Assembly (NCBI GenBank): GCA_035549555.1
Contig: DASZQR010000010.1
Coordinates: 310,001 to 374,000, forward strand
Length of the DNA: 64,000 nucleotides
From: Patescibacteria group bacterium
Lineage (GTDB): Bacteria > Patescibacteriota > Microgenomatia > UBA8517
Reading direction: 5' to 3'
The stretch's first letter is position 1. Each line of letters opens with the position of its first letter. The notes beneath the pieces are model-generated. The model did no database searches and was not told where the DNA came from. It worked only from the letters and a program-made list of their open reading frames with translations. This document shows, one piece after another, positions 40,148 through 48,859 of the stretch. The translations under genes were made by a program, and so were the position numbers.

Positions 40148-41170
40148 TCATTTTTTCGCTCCAATTACCATTCCAAGCATGATGGCCGTTGCAACCAAGC
40201 TGCTTCCTCCAGCAGAAACAAGCGGCAAAGTCACTCCCGTAATTGGCAAAATTCCCATGTTCATTCCAACATGAACTAAAGTTTGCACAAGTAATGCTAC
40301 AAAAACTCCAGAAATAAAACTGCGCGCCGCAGGATTATAAGCATTTGCTACATTTGCAACAATCCTATAAAGCATAAAAAAACTTACTATTAAAACCAAT
40401 CCGGCTCCCACAAATCCCATTTCTTGGGCGATACTTGCAAAAACAAAGTCAGTTTGTTTTTCAGGCAAAAAAGCAAGCTGTGTTTGTGTCCCCTGCCCAA
40501 GCCCCTCCCCTGTAATTTTTCCGCTTCCAACAGAAATAGTTGCCTGCACACTATTATAATTATCAAATGACAAAATACGCTCTCGCTGATAGGGTTTCAA
40601 AAAATGCCAAAAAATCGGCAAGCCAATAATTACAGCAATCAAAATTGCGATAATTTTCTTTTTATCAAAAGTTGTTGCTAAAACTATTCCCAAATATCCA
40701 AATGCCGTAAGCATTGCGACTCCAAGCGATGGCTGGACAACTATTAATAAAAATATCACTAAAAATAAAAAACTAATTTTTGCAAACTCTTTAAATTGCA
40801 AATCATCTTGAGTCAGTTTATTTGCAAAAAAAACAAACAAAAAAGGCCTCACAAGTTCTGAGGGGAGTACTTGTATCGGTCCCAAAGGAATCCACCTTAC
40901 AACTCCACGAGTCACTTGCCCAATCAGAAGAGGAAGTAATAATAAAATTACACCTCCAATGTAAAAATGATTGCTAAATTCGCTCAGTACATCAAAACCA
41001 ATTTGAGAAAATATGAAAAAGGCGGCAATAGCGCTAAATATATAAACAAAATATATTGGAAACTCATGTGGAGCAATTGCACGAAGTATGACAATGCTAA
41101 AAATAATTAAAATAAAAAAAGAAATGATTAAACCAATATCTTTTTTAAGCCCTGAAGAGGTGATATTCAT
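40148..41170 (-). CDS. rodA: Peptidoglycan polymerase RodA (SEDS family)
   Basis: 340 residues with about nine to ten membrane helices. SEDS landmarks are RWIPLGPIQVLPSELVRPF near 92, LIVVQPSLGVAMLTAFGYLG near 143, and the large extracellular loop with EGLGQGTQTQLAFLPEKQTDFVFASIAQEMGF near 217-248 (catalytic-type Asp region before the loop). The end is MNMGILPITGVTLPLVSAGGSS. SEDS proteins polymerise glycan strands in side-wall growth together with a class B PBP. This is the second SEDS protein in the window besides FtsW. The gene lies 25 nt downstream of ileS. Confidence 0.93.
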   Translation of the reverse strand: MNITSSGLKKDIGLIISFFILIIFSIVILRAIAPHEFPIYFVYIFSAIAAFFIFSQIGFDVLSEFSNHFYIGGVILLLLPLLIGQVTRGVVRWIPLGPIQVLPSELVRPFLFVFFANKLTQDDLQFKEFAKISFLFLVIFLLIVVQPSLGVAMLTAFGYLGIVLATTFDKKKIIAILIAVIIGLPIFWHFLKPYQRERILSFDNYNSVQATISVGSGKITGEGLGQGTQTQLAFLPEKQTDFVFASIAQEMGFVGAGLVLIVSFFMLYRIVANVANAYNPAARSFISGVFVALLVQTLVHVGMNMGILPITGVTLPLVSAGGSSLVATAIMLGMVIGAKK

Positions 41171-41195
41171 CCAATCATTTTAGCACGCTTTGAAG

Positions 41196-43943
41196 CTACT
41201 TAATTCTCTCGACTTTAAATTCACCCTTAGAAATATTTTTTACAAGCGCTCGCTTTTTAATTTCTTCTTCAAATTCCTTTGGCCAATCAGGAAGTGTAAC
41301 ATCCACAAATTCATCTAAATTAGTTTTCAAGTTCTTGCGTTCTTCCTGAATTTTACGAACAACATCTCTCATTTCCCCTTCAGCCTTAAGTTCAGCAGTT
41401 ATGTTTGTATCAAGTTTAAATTCTTTTCCAAAAACAATATTTTTTACATTAACTTCATCCATCAAAACATTTTTAAGTTCATCACTAAATTTATAATCTA
41501 CAGTCAACAAATTAAGTGGTTGTCGCAATGATATTAAACTCTCTTTTCTCATTGAATGAGTTTTTTCAGAAGCTTTTCTCACCTCATCCATTTCATTTAA
41601 AAGTTTTTGACTATTTTTGTCCAACTCTTTACTTTCAGGCCAATCAGCCAAATGCACTGAAATTTCTTTTGTTAAATTTTTATAAATTTCGTCGCTAACA
41701 AACGGCGCAAATGGTGCCATCAATTTTGCAACTGTTACTAATACTTTATAGCTTGTTGCAAAAAATCCATCATCGGTTCTACCTCTACTTCGTCTTATAT
41801 ACCACTGCGAAAAATCCTTAACCACAAAATCTTCAATCTCATGTGTAGCAGTAAACATATCAAAATTATCCAAACTATTTGTAATTTTATTAACTAATTC
41901 TTGAAGTCTTACTTCCATCCATCTATCTAAAATATTTTCGCTCTTTTTTTCTTTTCCTGGTTCCCAATTATTCAAATTTGAGTAAGTTACAAAATAATTA
42001 TAACTATTCCAAAAAACCAACATAAATCTTTTTATGACATCGCGCACTAAATTTTCTGAAAATCTAAAGCTTGGCCCTGGTGCAATTGTCGAATACATAT
42101 ACCATCTTGTCGCATCCGCTCCAACATTATTAATCACTTCAAAGGGATCAATTACATTTCCTTTCGATTTGCTCATTTTATTTCCTTTTTCATCAAGCAA
42201 ATGCCCCAAACAAACCACATTTTTATATGCATTTTCGCGTCCTAAAAGGGTTGCTTCAGCAAGAAGTGTATAAAACCACCCTCGAGTTTGATCGATTGCT
42301 TCGCTAATATAATCAGCTGGAAAATGTGTTGCTCCGGATGCATATGGCATTGCGCCGCTATCAAACCAGCAATCCAAAACAAAGTTGACTCGCACCATAT
42401 GGCCGTTATCACACTTGCTGCATTTAAACTTTATTTCGTCAATAAATGGCCTATGAAGATCCAGATTCTTTAAATCTTTTCCAGAAAGTTCTTCTAATTC
42501 TTTAACACTCCCAACTAATAATGTATGCTCGCAATTATCACATTTCCAAATTGGAAGAGGCGTACCCCAATAACGGCTTCTCGATAATGCCCAATCATGG
42601 TTATTATTAAGCCAGTCCCCCATACGGCCTTCTTTGATGTGTTCTGGAATCCAGTTTACACTATTATTATTTTCAATTAATTTATCCTTAACTGCAGTAG
42701 TTTTTAAATACCAGGAAATCATTGCATAATAAAGAAGTGGCGTCCCACATCTCCAACAAAATGGATAAGTGTGTTTTAAAGTTTCGGCCTTGAATAAATT
42801 CCCGTTTTTATCTAAAGTTTCAATAATTTCTTTTTCAAGAGTCTTATTTTTTACAAATTTTCCAGCCCAGGCAGTTACATCTCCAACAAATTCTCCTTTT
42901 TCATTCACAGAATGTTTCATAGGAAGATCATATTTTTTACCAAGTTTAAAATCATCTTCTCCGTACATCACAGCGGTATGTACAATTCCTGTCCCTTCGT
43001 CCATAGAAACAAAGTCAGCAGCTACAACAAAATGAGATCTTGTGTCATAAGACATATAATTAAACAAGGGTTCATATTCAATATTTAGTAATTCTTTTCC
43101 TTTAAATTTTTCTAAAACTTTTCCTTCAATCTTTAAATCTTTAAATCTTTTCTCAGCTAAAATTAATTTACCTTTTTCCGTTTCAACTTTTATATAAATT
43201 TGCTTTTCATCTACTGCTAAGGCAACATTTCCCGGAAGCGTCCATGGTGTTGTTGTCCATGCAAGAAAATAAGTTCCTTTTTCCTTTTTCAATTCAAACT
43301 TTATAAAGACAGATGGATCTTCGGTCATCTCTTTATAACCAAGAGCTAGTTCATGAGAAGAAAGTGAAGTTCCACATCTTGGGCAATACGGCAAAACTTT
43401 ATAATCTTCATACAAAAAGTCCTTCTCCCACATTTCAGCAAGAAGCCTCCATTCTTTTTCAATATATGAATTATCCATTGTCCAATATGGTTTATCAGTA
43501 TCGACCCAATAAGCCATGCGCTTTGTTAATTTTGTCCATTCATCAACATATTGCAAAACACTTTTTCGGCAAAGTGCATTAAATTCTTTTATTCCGTATT
43601 CTTCAATCTGAGGTTTTCCAGAAATTCCTAGTTCTTTTTCAACTTTAATCTCCACGGGAAGTCCATGACAATCCCAGCCAGCTTGCCTTGGGACATCAAA
43701 TCCTCTCATGGTTTTATATCGAGGAACAATATCTTTAAAAGAACGTGCTTCGACATGATGAATTCCAGGATTTCCGTTTGCAGTTGGCGGCCCTTCATAA
43801 AAAGTAAACGTCTTTTTTGAATTTTTGTTTTTTTCAAGAGATTTTTGAAAAATGTTTTCTTTTTCCCAAAAAGACAAAACATTCTCTTCCATTTTTGGAA
43901 AATTTACCCTTGGATCAACTTCGTTAAAATATTTTTTTGACAT
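41196..43943 (-). CDS. ileS: Isoleucyl-tRNA synthetase
   Basis: 915 residues, class Ia. It has the HIGH-type motif GNPGIHHVEARSFKD near 56, WDCHGLPVEIKVEKELG, the editing domain (TTTPWTLPGNVALAV near 228), KWGNK-like YWGTPLPIWKC, and the KMSKS motif KMSKSKGNVIDPFE near 590. The anticodon-binding domain begins QWYIRRSRGR. The far C-terminal zinc finger of the longer bacterial type is absent. Expression is controlled by the T-box leader upstream, with the Shine-Dalgarno AAAGGAG inside a sequestering hairpin. Confidence 0.96.
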   Translation of the reverse strand: MSKKYFNEVDPRVNFPKMEENVLSFWEKENIFQKSLEKNKNSKKTFTFYEGPPTANGNPGIHHVEARSFKDIVPRYKTMRGFDVPRQAGWDCHGLPVEIKVEKELGISGKPQIEEYGIKEFNALCRKSVLQYVDEWTKLTKRMAYWVDTDKPYWTMDNSYIEKEWRLLAEMWEKDFLYEDYKVLPYCPRCGTSLSSHELALGYKEMTEDPSVFIKFELKKEKGTYFLAWTTTPWTLPGNVALAVDEKQIYIKVETEKGKLILAEKRFKDLKIEGKVLEKFKGKELLNIEYEPLFNYMSYDTRSHFVVAADFVSMDEGTGIVHTAVMYGEDDFKLGKKYDLPMKHSVNEKGEFVGDVTAWAGKFVKNKTLEKEIIETLDKNGNLFKAETLKHTYPFCWRCGTPLLYYAMISWYLKTTAVKDKLIENNNSVNWIPEHIKEGRMGDWLNNNHDWALSRSRYWGTPLPIWKCDNCEHTLLVGSVKELEELSGKDLKNLDLHRPFIDEIKFKCSKCDNGHMVRVNFVLDCWFDSGAMPYASGATHFPADYISEAIDQTRGWFYTLLAEATLLGRENAYKNVVCLGHLLDEKGNKMSKSKGNVIDPFEVINNVGADATRWYMYSTIAPGPSFRFSENLVRDVIKRFMLVFWNSYNYFVTYSNLNNWEPGKEKKSENILDRWMEVRLQELVNKITNSLDNFDMFTATHEIEDFVVKDFSQWYIRRSRGRTDDGFFATSYKVLVTVAKLMAPFAPFVSDEIYKNLTKEISVHLADWPESKELDKNSQKLLNEMDEVRKASEKTHSMRKESLISLRQPLNLLTVDYKFSDELKNVLMDEVNVKNIVFGKEFKLDTNITAELKAEGEMRDVVRKIQEERKNLKTNLDEFVDVTLPDWPKEFEEEIKKRALVKNISKGEFKVERIK

Positions 43944-44083
43944 ATCGCTCCTTTGTCTAAGGGCGATTCTTGAAGGAACGCGGTACCACCTTAATTTGAT
44001 CTTATTCCTTGAGTTCTAGTCCCCGATCGCTTTGCCGAGCGGGTTTCTTCTCCAAGCTCCGGATTGATAATCCATCAAAGCTT
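43944..44083 (-). promoter_or_regulatory. T-box riboswitch of ileS (short, apparently translational)
   Basis: Minus-strand leader of about 140 nt. It carries the T-box consensus AAGGTGGTACCGCG (43979-43992), whose TGGT bulge pairs with an uncharged tRNA 3' end. A hairpin (about 43945-43966) pairs TCGCCCTT with AAGGAGCGA and covers the Shine-Dalgarno right before ATG 43943; there is no T-run, so control is probably at translation. The 5' part forms a short arm (44051-44088) with GGATT-ATC-AATCC at its tip, ATC being an isoleucine codon. A middle hairpin, CCCGCTCGGCAAAGCGATCGGGG, separates them. Confidence 0.85.
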
Positions 44084-44089
44084 TGAGTC

Positions 44090-44119
44090 ATTATAACACA
44101 CCATTTTCATATCTATCAA
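44090..44119 (-). promoter_or_regulatory. Promoter of the ileS T-box transcript
   Basis: On the minus strand: TTGATA (44114-44119), an 18-nt spacer, TATAAT (44090-44095). The start falls just before the specifier arm. It overlaps the last codons of the upstream gene. Confidence 0.6.
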
Positions 44120-44357
44120 TCAACCTTTGAATACTATCATCAAGATTCGGAATGTTATCACCAACATTGATTATTAAATCATTTACCGATTCTTGAGAAA
44201 TAGTTCGTGAAGAAATCATCTTCAATAATTTTTCGCGTTGTTCCATTTCTTTAGCAAACCTTAAAAAGGCTCGTGCATCCTCTCCAGAAACAGCTTGGCT
44301 ATCACATGTCCTGCTAAATAAAACGAAAAATGATTCTTCTTGTTCAGTTCTTCGCAT
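44091..44357 (-). CDS. Hypothetical protein (88 aa)
   Basis: Not recognised. A charged helical protein (EDARAFLRFAKEMEQREKLL, SQESVNDLIINVGDNIPNLD). It has no membrane segment and a single Cys. Its promoter TTGCAA-N17-TAAAAT ends 6 nt before the ATG, which supports the gene. It lies between the phosphodiester glycosidase and the ileS leader. Confidence 0.55.
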   Translation of the reverse strand: MRRTEQEESFFVLFSRTCDSQAVSGEDARAFLRFAKEMEQREKLLKMISSRTISQESVNDLIINVGDNIPNLDDSIQRLIDRYENGVL

Positions 44358-44363
44358 TTGGCT

Positions 44364-44392
44364 ATTTTACAGCCAAAATCATTTATTTGCAA
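44364..44392 (-). promoter_or_regulatory. Promoter of the 44357 gene, leaderless spacing
   Basis: On the minus strand: TTGCAA (44387-44392), a 17-nt spacer, TAAAAT (44364-44369), then 6 nt to the ATG. Confidence 0.55.
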
Positions 44393-45329
44393 AAACAACA
44401 GCATTAGGAATATTTCTCCCTGGTCCAAAAACATATCTTCCTTGATAATACATTGCTGTGCTTCCTCCTTCATCAAGGTTCATGGCTCCTGTTGCGCTTA
44501 ATGCTTTAAATACATAAGCAAACTGCTCCATATTTACACTTTGCGCAACAACTATCATCACTTTATTTGTCCCAATAATCCCAATCCCTTCTTTAAGCCC
44601 AACAGCTTTTTGCTTATCGGAGAGTCCTGATTGATTATCATCAATTTGCACATTCCCTCCATCAACTAATCCTGGGCTCATAACTATTCCAGCAGTCAGC
44701 CCTCCTCCAAATCCGCTGGCGTTTTGCATATAATGCGCCCCACTTCCATCAAAATAAACTATTGAGCGTCCTGAATATCCCAAATTTCCTTGATTTATCC
44801 AATGATTAAGTCTCGTGTTATAAAAACTAAAATCAAAGGAATTGTTTTGCCCGCAACTCGCATACGCCGGCTCCGCCGGACAAAAATATGTTCCATTAAC
44901 TCCTGCAAATCCACCGTTTTTACTAACAAAATCAGCTAAGTTATCAACTGGGCAAGCGCTTGTGCAATCAGAGTCGTTTGCGCTGTCAGTTATTACTCTT
45001 GTGCTCCCTAAATCAAAAGACATAACTGTTGCAGTGAAATCTCCTTTTTCTGTATGCACATTTATTGTAGAAACTCCTGTTCCAGGCGGCCCAGAAACTG
45101 GAGGCAACGTCGGCTTTACAGTCACAACTGGCGTCGGAGTAATTTTTGGAGTAGGAATTGGGGATGGAGATGGTGTTGGTGTTGAACTTTCAGTTGGAAT
45201 TGTAGAAACTGTCGGTACAGGAGTTGGCATACCAATTTTAATTTCACCGCGTTTTATAGCAATATAAACTAAAGCGATAATAAACGGAACTAAAATCAAA
45301 AGAACAATTGGTATAAAACCTTTTTTCAT
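44379..45329 (-). CDS. Membrane-anchored phosphodiester glycosidase (NAGPA-like)
   Basis: 316 residues. One N-terminal helix (PIVLLILVPFIIALVYIA) is followed by a Thr/Pro/Ser-rich spacer (PTESSTPTPSPSPIPTP), then the NAGPA-type domain. It has GVNGTYFCPAEP near 140, GRSIVYFDGSG, SPGLVDGG, GIGIIGTNKVMIVV and the hallmark GAMNLDEGGSTAMYYQGRY near 280. Family members cleave sugar phosphodiesters, as in exopolysaccharide or teichoic-type modification. It would act outside the membrane, matching the LCP and glycan genes. An in-gene palindrome CCGGC-TCC-GCCGG lies near 44865. Confidence 0.85.
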   Translation of the reverse strand: MKKGFIPIVLLILVPFIIALVYIAIKRGEIKIGMPTPVPTVSTIPTESSTPTPSPSPIPTPKITPTPVVTVKPTLPPVSGPPGTGVSTINVHTEKGDFTATVMSFDLGSTRVITDSANDSDCTSACPVDNLADFVSKNGGFAGVNGTYFCPAEPAYASCGQNNSFDFSFYNTRLNHWINQGNLGYSGRSIVYFDGSGAHYMQNASGFGGGLTAGIVMSPGLVDGGNVQIDDNQSGLSDKQKAVGLKEGIGIIGTNKVMIVVAQSVNMEQFAYVFKALSATGAMNLDEGGSTAMYYQGRYVFGPGRNIPNAVVFANK

Positions 45330-45347
45330 TAAGTTAATCTTAAGCTA

Positions 45348-45437
45348 TTATTTTTTATTTTTGAAGTAGTAGAGTAACGGTCCAACAATCGCAGCAATCA
45401 TTGCAATTATTACAAGTACAAATCCACCAATTGTCAT
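45348..45437 (-). CDS. Small single-span membrane protein (29 aa)
   Basis: ATG at 45435-45437, stop at 45348-45350. The translation is a perfect small membrane protein: MTIGGFVLVIIAMIAAIVGP, then LLYY and the basic end FKNKK. TATAAT (45443-45448, minus) lies 5 nt before the ATG. It sits between the gene after ftsZ and the phosphodiester glycosidase. It could tune a membrane complex (inference). I judge it real from the promoter and the clear N-out/K-in polarity. Confidence 0.5.
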   Translation of the reverse strand: MTIGGFVLVIIAMIAAIVGPLLYYFKNKK

Positions 45438-45439
45438 AC

Positions 45440-45691
45440 TTAATTATAGCTATAATCAAAAAAATTCTCCACACATCGACAATAATCTTCAGCTTCTGTA
45501 AAAACATCCATAACATACAAAACTGCATCGCAGTCAACAAAGCTTATTCTCAACTTTAGAGGTTTAGCATCATCCTGCCTCTCACGTAATTTAATAATCA
45601 ATGAATAAAACTCTTTCTCACTAATCTGAGATTCAAAAATTTCATTAGAAGTATGAACTTCTACACGAAACGGATCATTTTCACAACGCAT
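45440..45691 (-). CDS. Hypothetical protein translationally coupled to ftsZ (83 aa)
   Basis: Not recognised. A soluble 83-residue alpha/beta protein with FRVEVHTSNEIFESQISEKE, KLRISFVDCDAVLYVMDVF and CRCVENFFDYSYN. Three to four Cys are present (RCEN, DCDA, CRC). Its ATG overlaps the ftsZ stop as TGATG, so it is made from the ftsZ message and might act in division. There is no similarity I can name. Confidence 0.55.
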   Translation of the reverse strand: MRCENDPFRVEVHTSNEIFESQISEKEFYSLIIKLRERQDDAKPLKLRISFVDCDAVLYVMDVFTEAEDYCRCVENFFDYSYN

Positions 45692-46866
45692 CAGTGAATT
45701 TTACGAAGAAACGCAGGAATATCAAAATCATCTTCAAACTGATCTTTTTTAATTGGTTCAACAATTCCTTCACGTTTCTCTGTCTCTTCCATGCTACTTT
45801 GTGGTATTTGATTTTCCTCTTCCTTCTTTTGTTCACCCATAATTCCGCTCATTCCAGAAAGTGTTGGTGCTGGCGACATTGAATGTGTCATTTGAGCAAC
45901 TCTCGAAACGCTTTCATCAAACCCGGTTGCAATAACTGTAATTCTTACTTGGTCTGTAATTCCATCTTTAACTACAGCTCCAAAGATCACATTTGCATCA
46001 GGATCTGCTGACCCTGAAATAATTCTTGCAGCTTCATCAACTTCAAACATTGTAAGGTCAGGTCCTCCAGCAATATTAAATAGAATTCCTTTTGCTCCTT
46101 CAATTGAAAGGTCCAGTAGAGGAGATGACACTGCAGCGCGCGCTGCCATTTGTGCACGATTTTCCCCAACTCCAGTCCCCACTCCAAGAAGCGCACTTCC
46201 TGCATCAGACATAATTGTTTTAACGTCAGCAAAGTCCACATTAACTAAGCCAGGAGTTGTAATAATATCTGCAATTCCTCCGACTGCCTGTCCCAAAACA
46301 CTATCTGCAACTCGAAATGCTTCAAGAAGAGTAACTTTTCGGTCAACTACATCCATAATTCTCTGATTTGGAATCACGATTAATGTATCGACTTCTTTGC
46401 GAAGATTTTCAATTCCCTCTTCAGCAAGAATCATTCTTCTTGTTCCTTCAAAAGTAAACGGCTTTGTCACGACTCCAACAGTCAAAGCTCCCGACTCTTT
46501 TGCAATTCTTGCAATAACAGGCGCCGCTCCAGTTCCAGTTCCTCCGCCCATCCCCGCAGTAACAAATACCATATCAGCTCCAACCAAAAGTTCTTTAATT
46601 TTTTCTATTGATTCTTCAGCAGCTTGCGCTCCAATTTCAGGATGCCCACCGACTCCAAGCCCTTTAGTCAATTTCTCACCAATTTGAATTTTTGTAGGAA
46701 TGCTTGTTGAAAGAAGAACCTGTGCATCTGTATTTGCAGCAATAAATTCAACACCATTTATTGTTCCACTATCCACCATTGAAGAAACGGCGTTTCCGCC
46801 TCCGCCGCCAACCCCAATAACTTTTATTTTCGCGATACGCGCCGCGTCAGGTTTTACTAATGCCAT
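45691..46866 (-). CDS. ftsZ: Cell division protein FtsZ
   Basis: 391 residues from ATG 46864-46866 ([20 protein letters not shown]). It has [11 protein letters not shown], the tubulin signature [13 protein letters not shown] near 107, [12 protein letters not shown] (T7-like region NxxFxDV variant), [10 protein letters not shown] and a C-terminal acidic linker ending in the FtsA/SepF-binding peptide [11 protein letters not shown]. FtsZ is the GTPase that forms the division ring. Upstream TTG 46878 is less likely. The leader holds an inverted repeat TTGTAAT-TG-ATTACAA, part of a dispersed element copy. Confidence 0.96.
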   Translation of the reverse strand: MALVKPDAARIAKIKVIGVGGGGGNAVSSMVDSGTINGVEFIAANTDAQVLLSTSIPTKIQIGEKLTKGLGVGGHPEIGAQAAEESIEKIKELLVGADMVFVTAGMGGGTGTGAAPVIARIAKESGALTVGVVTKPFTFEGTRRMILAEEGIENLRKEVDTLIVIPNQRIMDVVDRKVTLLEAFRVADSVLGQAVGGIADIITTPGLVNVDFADVKTIMSDAGSALLGVGTGVGENRAQMAARAAVSSPLLDLSIEGAKGILFNIAGGPDLTMFEVDEAARIISGSADPDANVIFGAVVKDGITDQVRITVIATGFDESVSRVAQMTHSMSPAPTLSGMSGIMGEQKKEEENQIPQSSMEETEKREGIVEPIKKDQFEDDFDIPAFLRKIH

Positions 46867-46868
46867 AA

Positions 46869-46899
46869 TTGTAATCAATTACAAGCTATTTGCTTATAA
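46869..46899 (-). repeat. Palindromic element copy 4, in the ftsZ leader
   Basis: Minus strand: head TATAAGCAAATAGCTTG, then the inverted repeat TTGTAAT-TG-ATTACAA, ending 2 nt before the ftsZ ATG. Placed here, it could fold over the start region or bind a protein. Confidence 0.45.
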
Positions 46900-46926
46900 T
46901 CCACCTAATATATCACACTTATCAAA

Positions 46927-48195
46927 TTAGGGCAGAAGATCTTTGATCGTATCAATCACTTTACCAAACATATTTGCGTTTGGCAACTTCATTTTTATAT
47001 TTGTCTTTTCTTTTATATTAGCAGCAGGAAGTTCTTGCATCACTCCATATTGAAGCAAACCAATTGCGCTTGCAAAAGAAGGGTTTAAAATTTCATCAAC
47101 CAATCCTTCCACTCCAGTTGGTTCTCCAATTCGAACTGGAAGTGTAAGCATACGCTTCGCACTATCAATCACACCAACAGTCAAAGCTCCTCCTCCGGTA
47201 ATTACAGCTCCTGATGGAATTTTATTAATTATTCCATTTTTCTCTAGATCAAGCCTTATCATTGTAAATATTTCATTCAATCGTGGCCTTATAATTCCTT
47301 CAGTAAGAGTTCTTCTTGAAATCTTTTTGGTTTCTTTTGTGTCATCATCAACTACTTCAATCACATCGCTTTTTGCAGTGTTATCTTTTTTAGGTTGAGA
47401 AAGTGAAAGCTTTATTTTTTCAGCTGTTTCAATCGAAACACGAAGTCCAATCGCTAAGTCATTTGTTACATTTCGCGCTCCAATTGGAAGAGCTCCTGAA
47501 TAAACCAATCCTCCATCAACAAATGCCGCAATAGAAGTCGCTCCAGCTCCAATATCAATCAAAACACATCCTAATTCTTTTTCTGTATCAGACAAAACTG
47601 CTGTGCTTGATGCGATGCCACTAAAAACAACTCCATCAATATTTACTCCGACTTCATTGACCGTTTTAGTTAAATTTTTAAGCGCTGGAGATGAAACTGT
47701 AACAAGATGTGTTTCCACTTCAAGCCTTACTCCAGCCATCCCAACTGGATCTTTTACTCCGCCTTCGCCGTCAACAATAAAATCTCTCGGAATTACATGA
47801 ATTATTTCGCGAGATGCTGGCATACTCACAGCGCGCGCTGCTTCAATAACGCGTGCAACATCTTCAGCAGAAACTTCTCCGTTTGGATCAGATACTGCGA
47901 CAACCCCAGTCGAATTTTGTGAAGAAATATGTGCTCCCCCAACAGTTACCCATGTACTATTCAAGTTATACCCAGCCATTCGCTCAGCAGCTTCAACAGC
48001 TGAGATTGTCGCTTCGACTGCATCATCAATATCAACAATTTGTCCCTTCTTTATTCCTCTTGACGGACTGGTAGCAACTCCAACAATATGAATAGAATTT
48101 TCAAAAGTTACATTGTCAGTTGCGACTTGAGCAATAAGAACAGTAATTTTGGAAGAGCCAATATCTATTCCAGCAATAATTCTATTTTTCTTCAT
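46927..48195 (-). CDS. ftsA: Cell division protein FtsA
   Basis: 422 residues, actin-like. It has GIDIGSSKITVLIAQ at the N-terminus, GVATSPSRGIKKGQIVDIDD, VTVGGAHISSQNSTG, LIDIGAGATSIAAFVDGG near 200, and VITGGGALTVGVIDSAKRM near 345. The C-terminal amphipathic helix NMFGKVIDTIKDLLP attaches it to the membrane. It tethers FtsZ. It is 4 nt downstream of ftsQ. Confidence 0.95.
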   Translation of the reverse strand: MKKNRIIAGIDIGSSKITVLIAQVATDNVTFENSIHIVGVATSPSRGIKKGQIVDIDDAVEATISAVEAAERMAGYNLNSTWVTVGGAHISSQNSTGVVAVSDPNGEVSAEDVARVIEAARAVSMPASREIIHVIPRDFIVDGEGGVKDPVGMAGVRLEVETHLVTVSSPALKNLTKTVNEVGVNIDGVVFSGIASSTAVLSDTEKELGCVLIDIGAGATSIAAFVDGGLVYSGALPIGARNVTNDLAIGLRVSIETAEKIKLSLSQPKKDNTAKSDVIEVVDDDTKETKKISRRTLTEGIIRPRLNEIFTMIRLDLEKNGIINKIPSGAVITGGGALTVGVIDSAKRMLTLPVRIGEPTGVEGLVDEILNPSFASAIGLLQYGVMQELPAANIKEKTNIKMKLPNANMFGKVIDTIKDLLP

Positions 48196-48199
48196 GTGT

Positions 48200-48859
48200 C
48201 TATCTTAATACAGGATTTTTATACCTTAAGTCAATCTGACTAATTGTAGAAGCTTCTTTTATACTTGGCAATCGTGAAAAAATAATATTTAAAGAACCAA
48301 TTAATTCATCCTGATCTCCATCCATTGGAAAAATAACCGTCTTGCCCTTTAAATTCTCAAAATAAATTCCATCAGACATAACTTTTGTTTGCGTTGGTGT
48401 ATACAAAGTATAAATTCGCGAAACCAAATTCGCAATAAAATCAAGCTGATCTGAAGTTGGATTATAATAACTAATTATTTTTGGCAAATTTGTATCACGA
48501 ACTTCTGAAATTAAAACTCCGTTCCTATCAATAAGTCCATAATTTCCATCCTTTAAACTAAATGCAACAATTGCAGTTCGCGATATTACATTTACTTTAA
48601 AATCAAATAGCAAAACTAAATCAATTCTGTAATCTAGAATACTTTTTGAATTCTTTAAAATATTTTTTAAATCAAAATAAGTTTGTATAAAATTTTCATT
48701 TTTGTTTTGCAAATTATTTATTGAAGTTTCAAGAGTTGTATCACAATTTCCATATTGAGATGTGCAAATTATTTTTTGAATCTTAATAAACTTCAGAAGT
48801 AAAAACAAAATTAAAAAAATAAAAACTAAAAAAATAATTAATCTAATTGTCTTCTTCAC
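48200..48859 (-). CDS. ftsQ: Cell division protein FtsQ/DivIB-like
   Basis: 219 residues: a short cytoplasmic start, one membrane helix (IIFLVFIFLILFLLLKFI), then an outer domain with TAIVAFSLKDGNYGLIDRNG near 95 and the C-terminal SQIDLRYKNPVLR, the family's beta motif. A complete POTRA region is hard to see; the spacer after the helix is Asn/Lys-rich, with a CTSQYGNC pair. FtsQ links FtsL and FtsI to the divisome. It overlaps murG by 4 nt. Confidence 0.8.
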   Translation of the reverse strand: MKKTIRLIIFLVFIFLILFLLLKFIKIQKIICTSQYGNCDTTLETSINNLQNKNENFIQTYFDLKNILKNSKSILDYRIDLVLLFDFKVNVISRTAIVAFSLKDGNYGLIDRNGVLISEVRDTNLPKIISYYNPTSDQLDFIANLVSRIYTLYTPTQTKVMSDGIYFENLKGKTVIFPMDGDQDELIGSLNIIFSRLPSIKEASTISQIDLRYKNPVLR

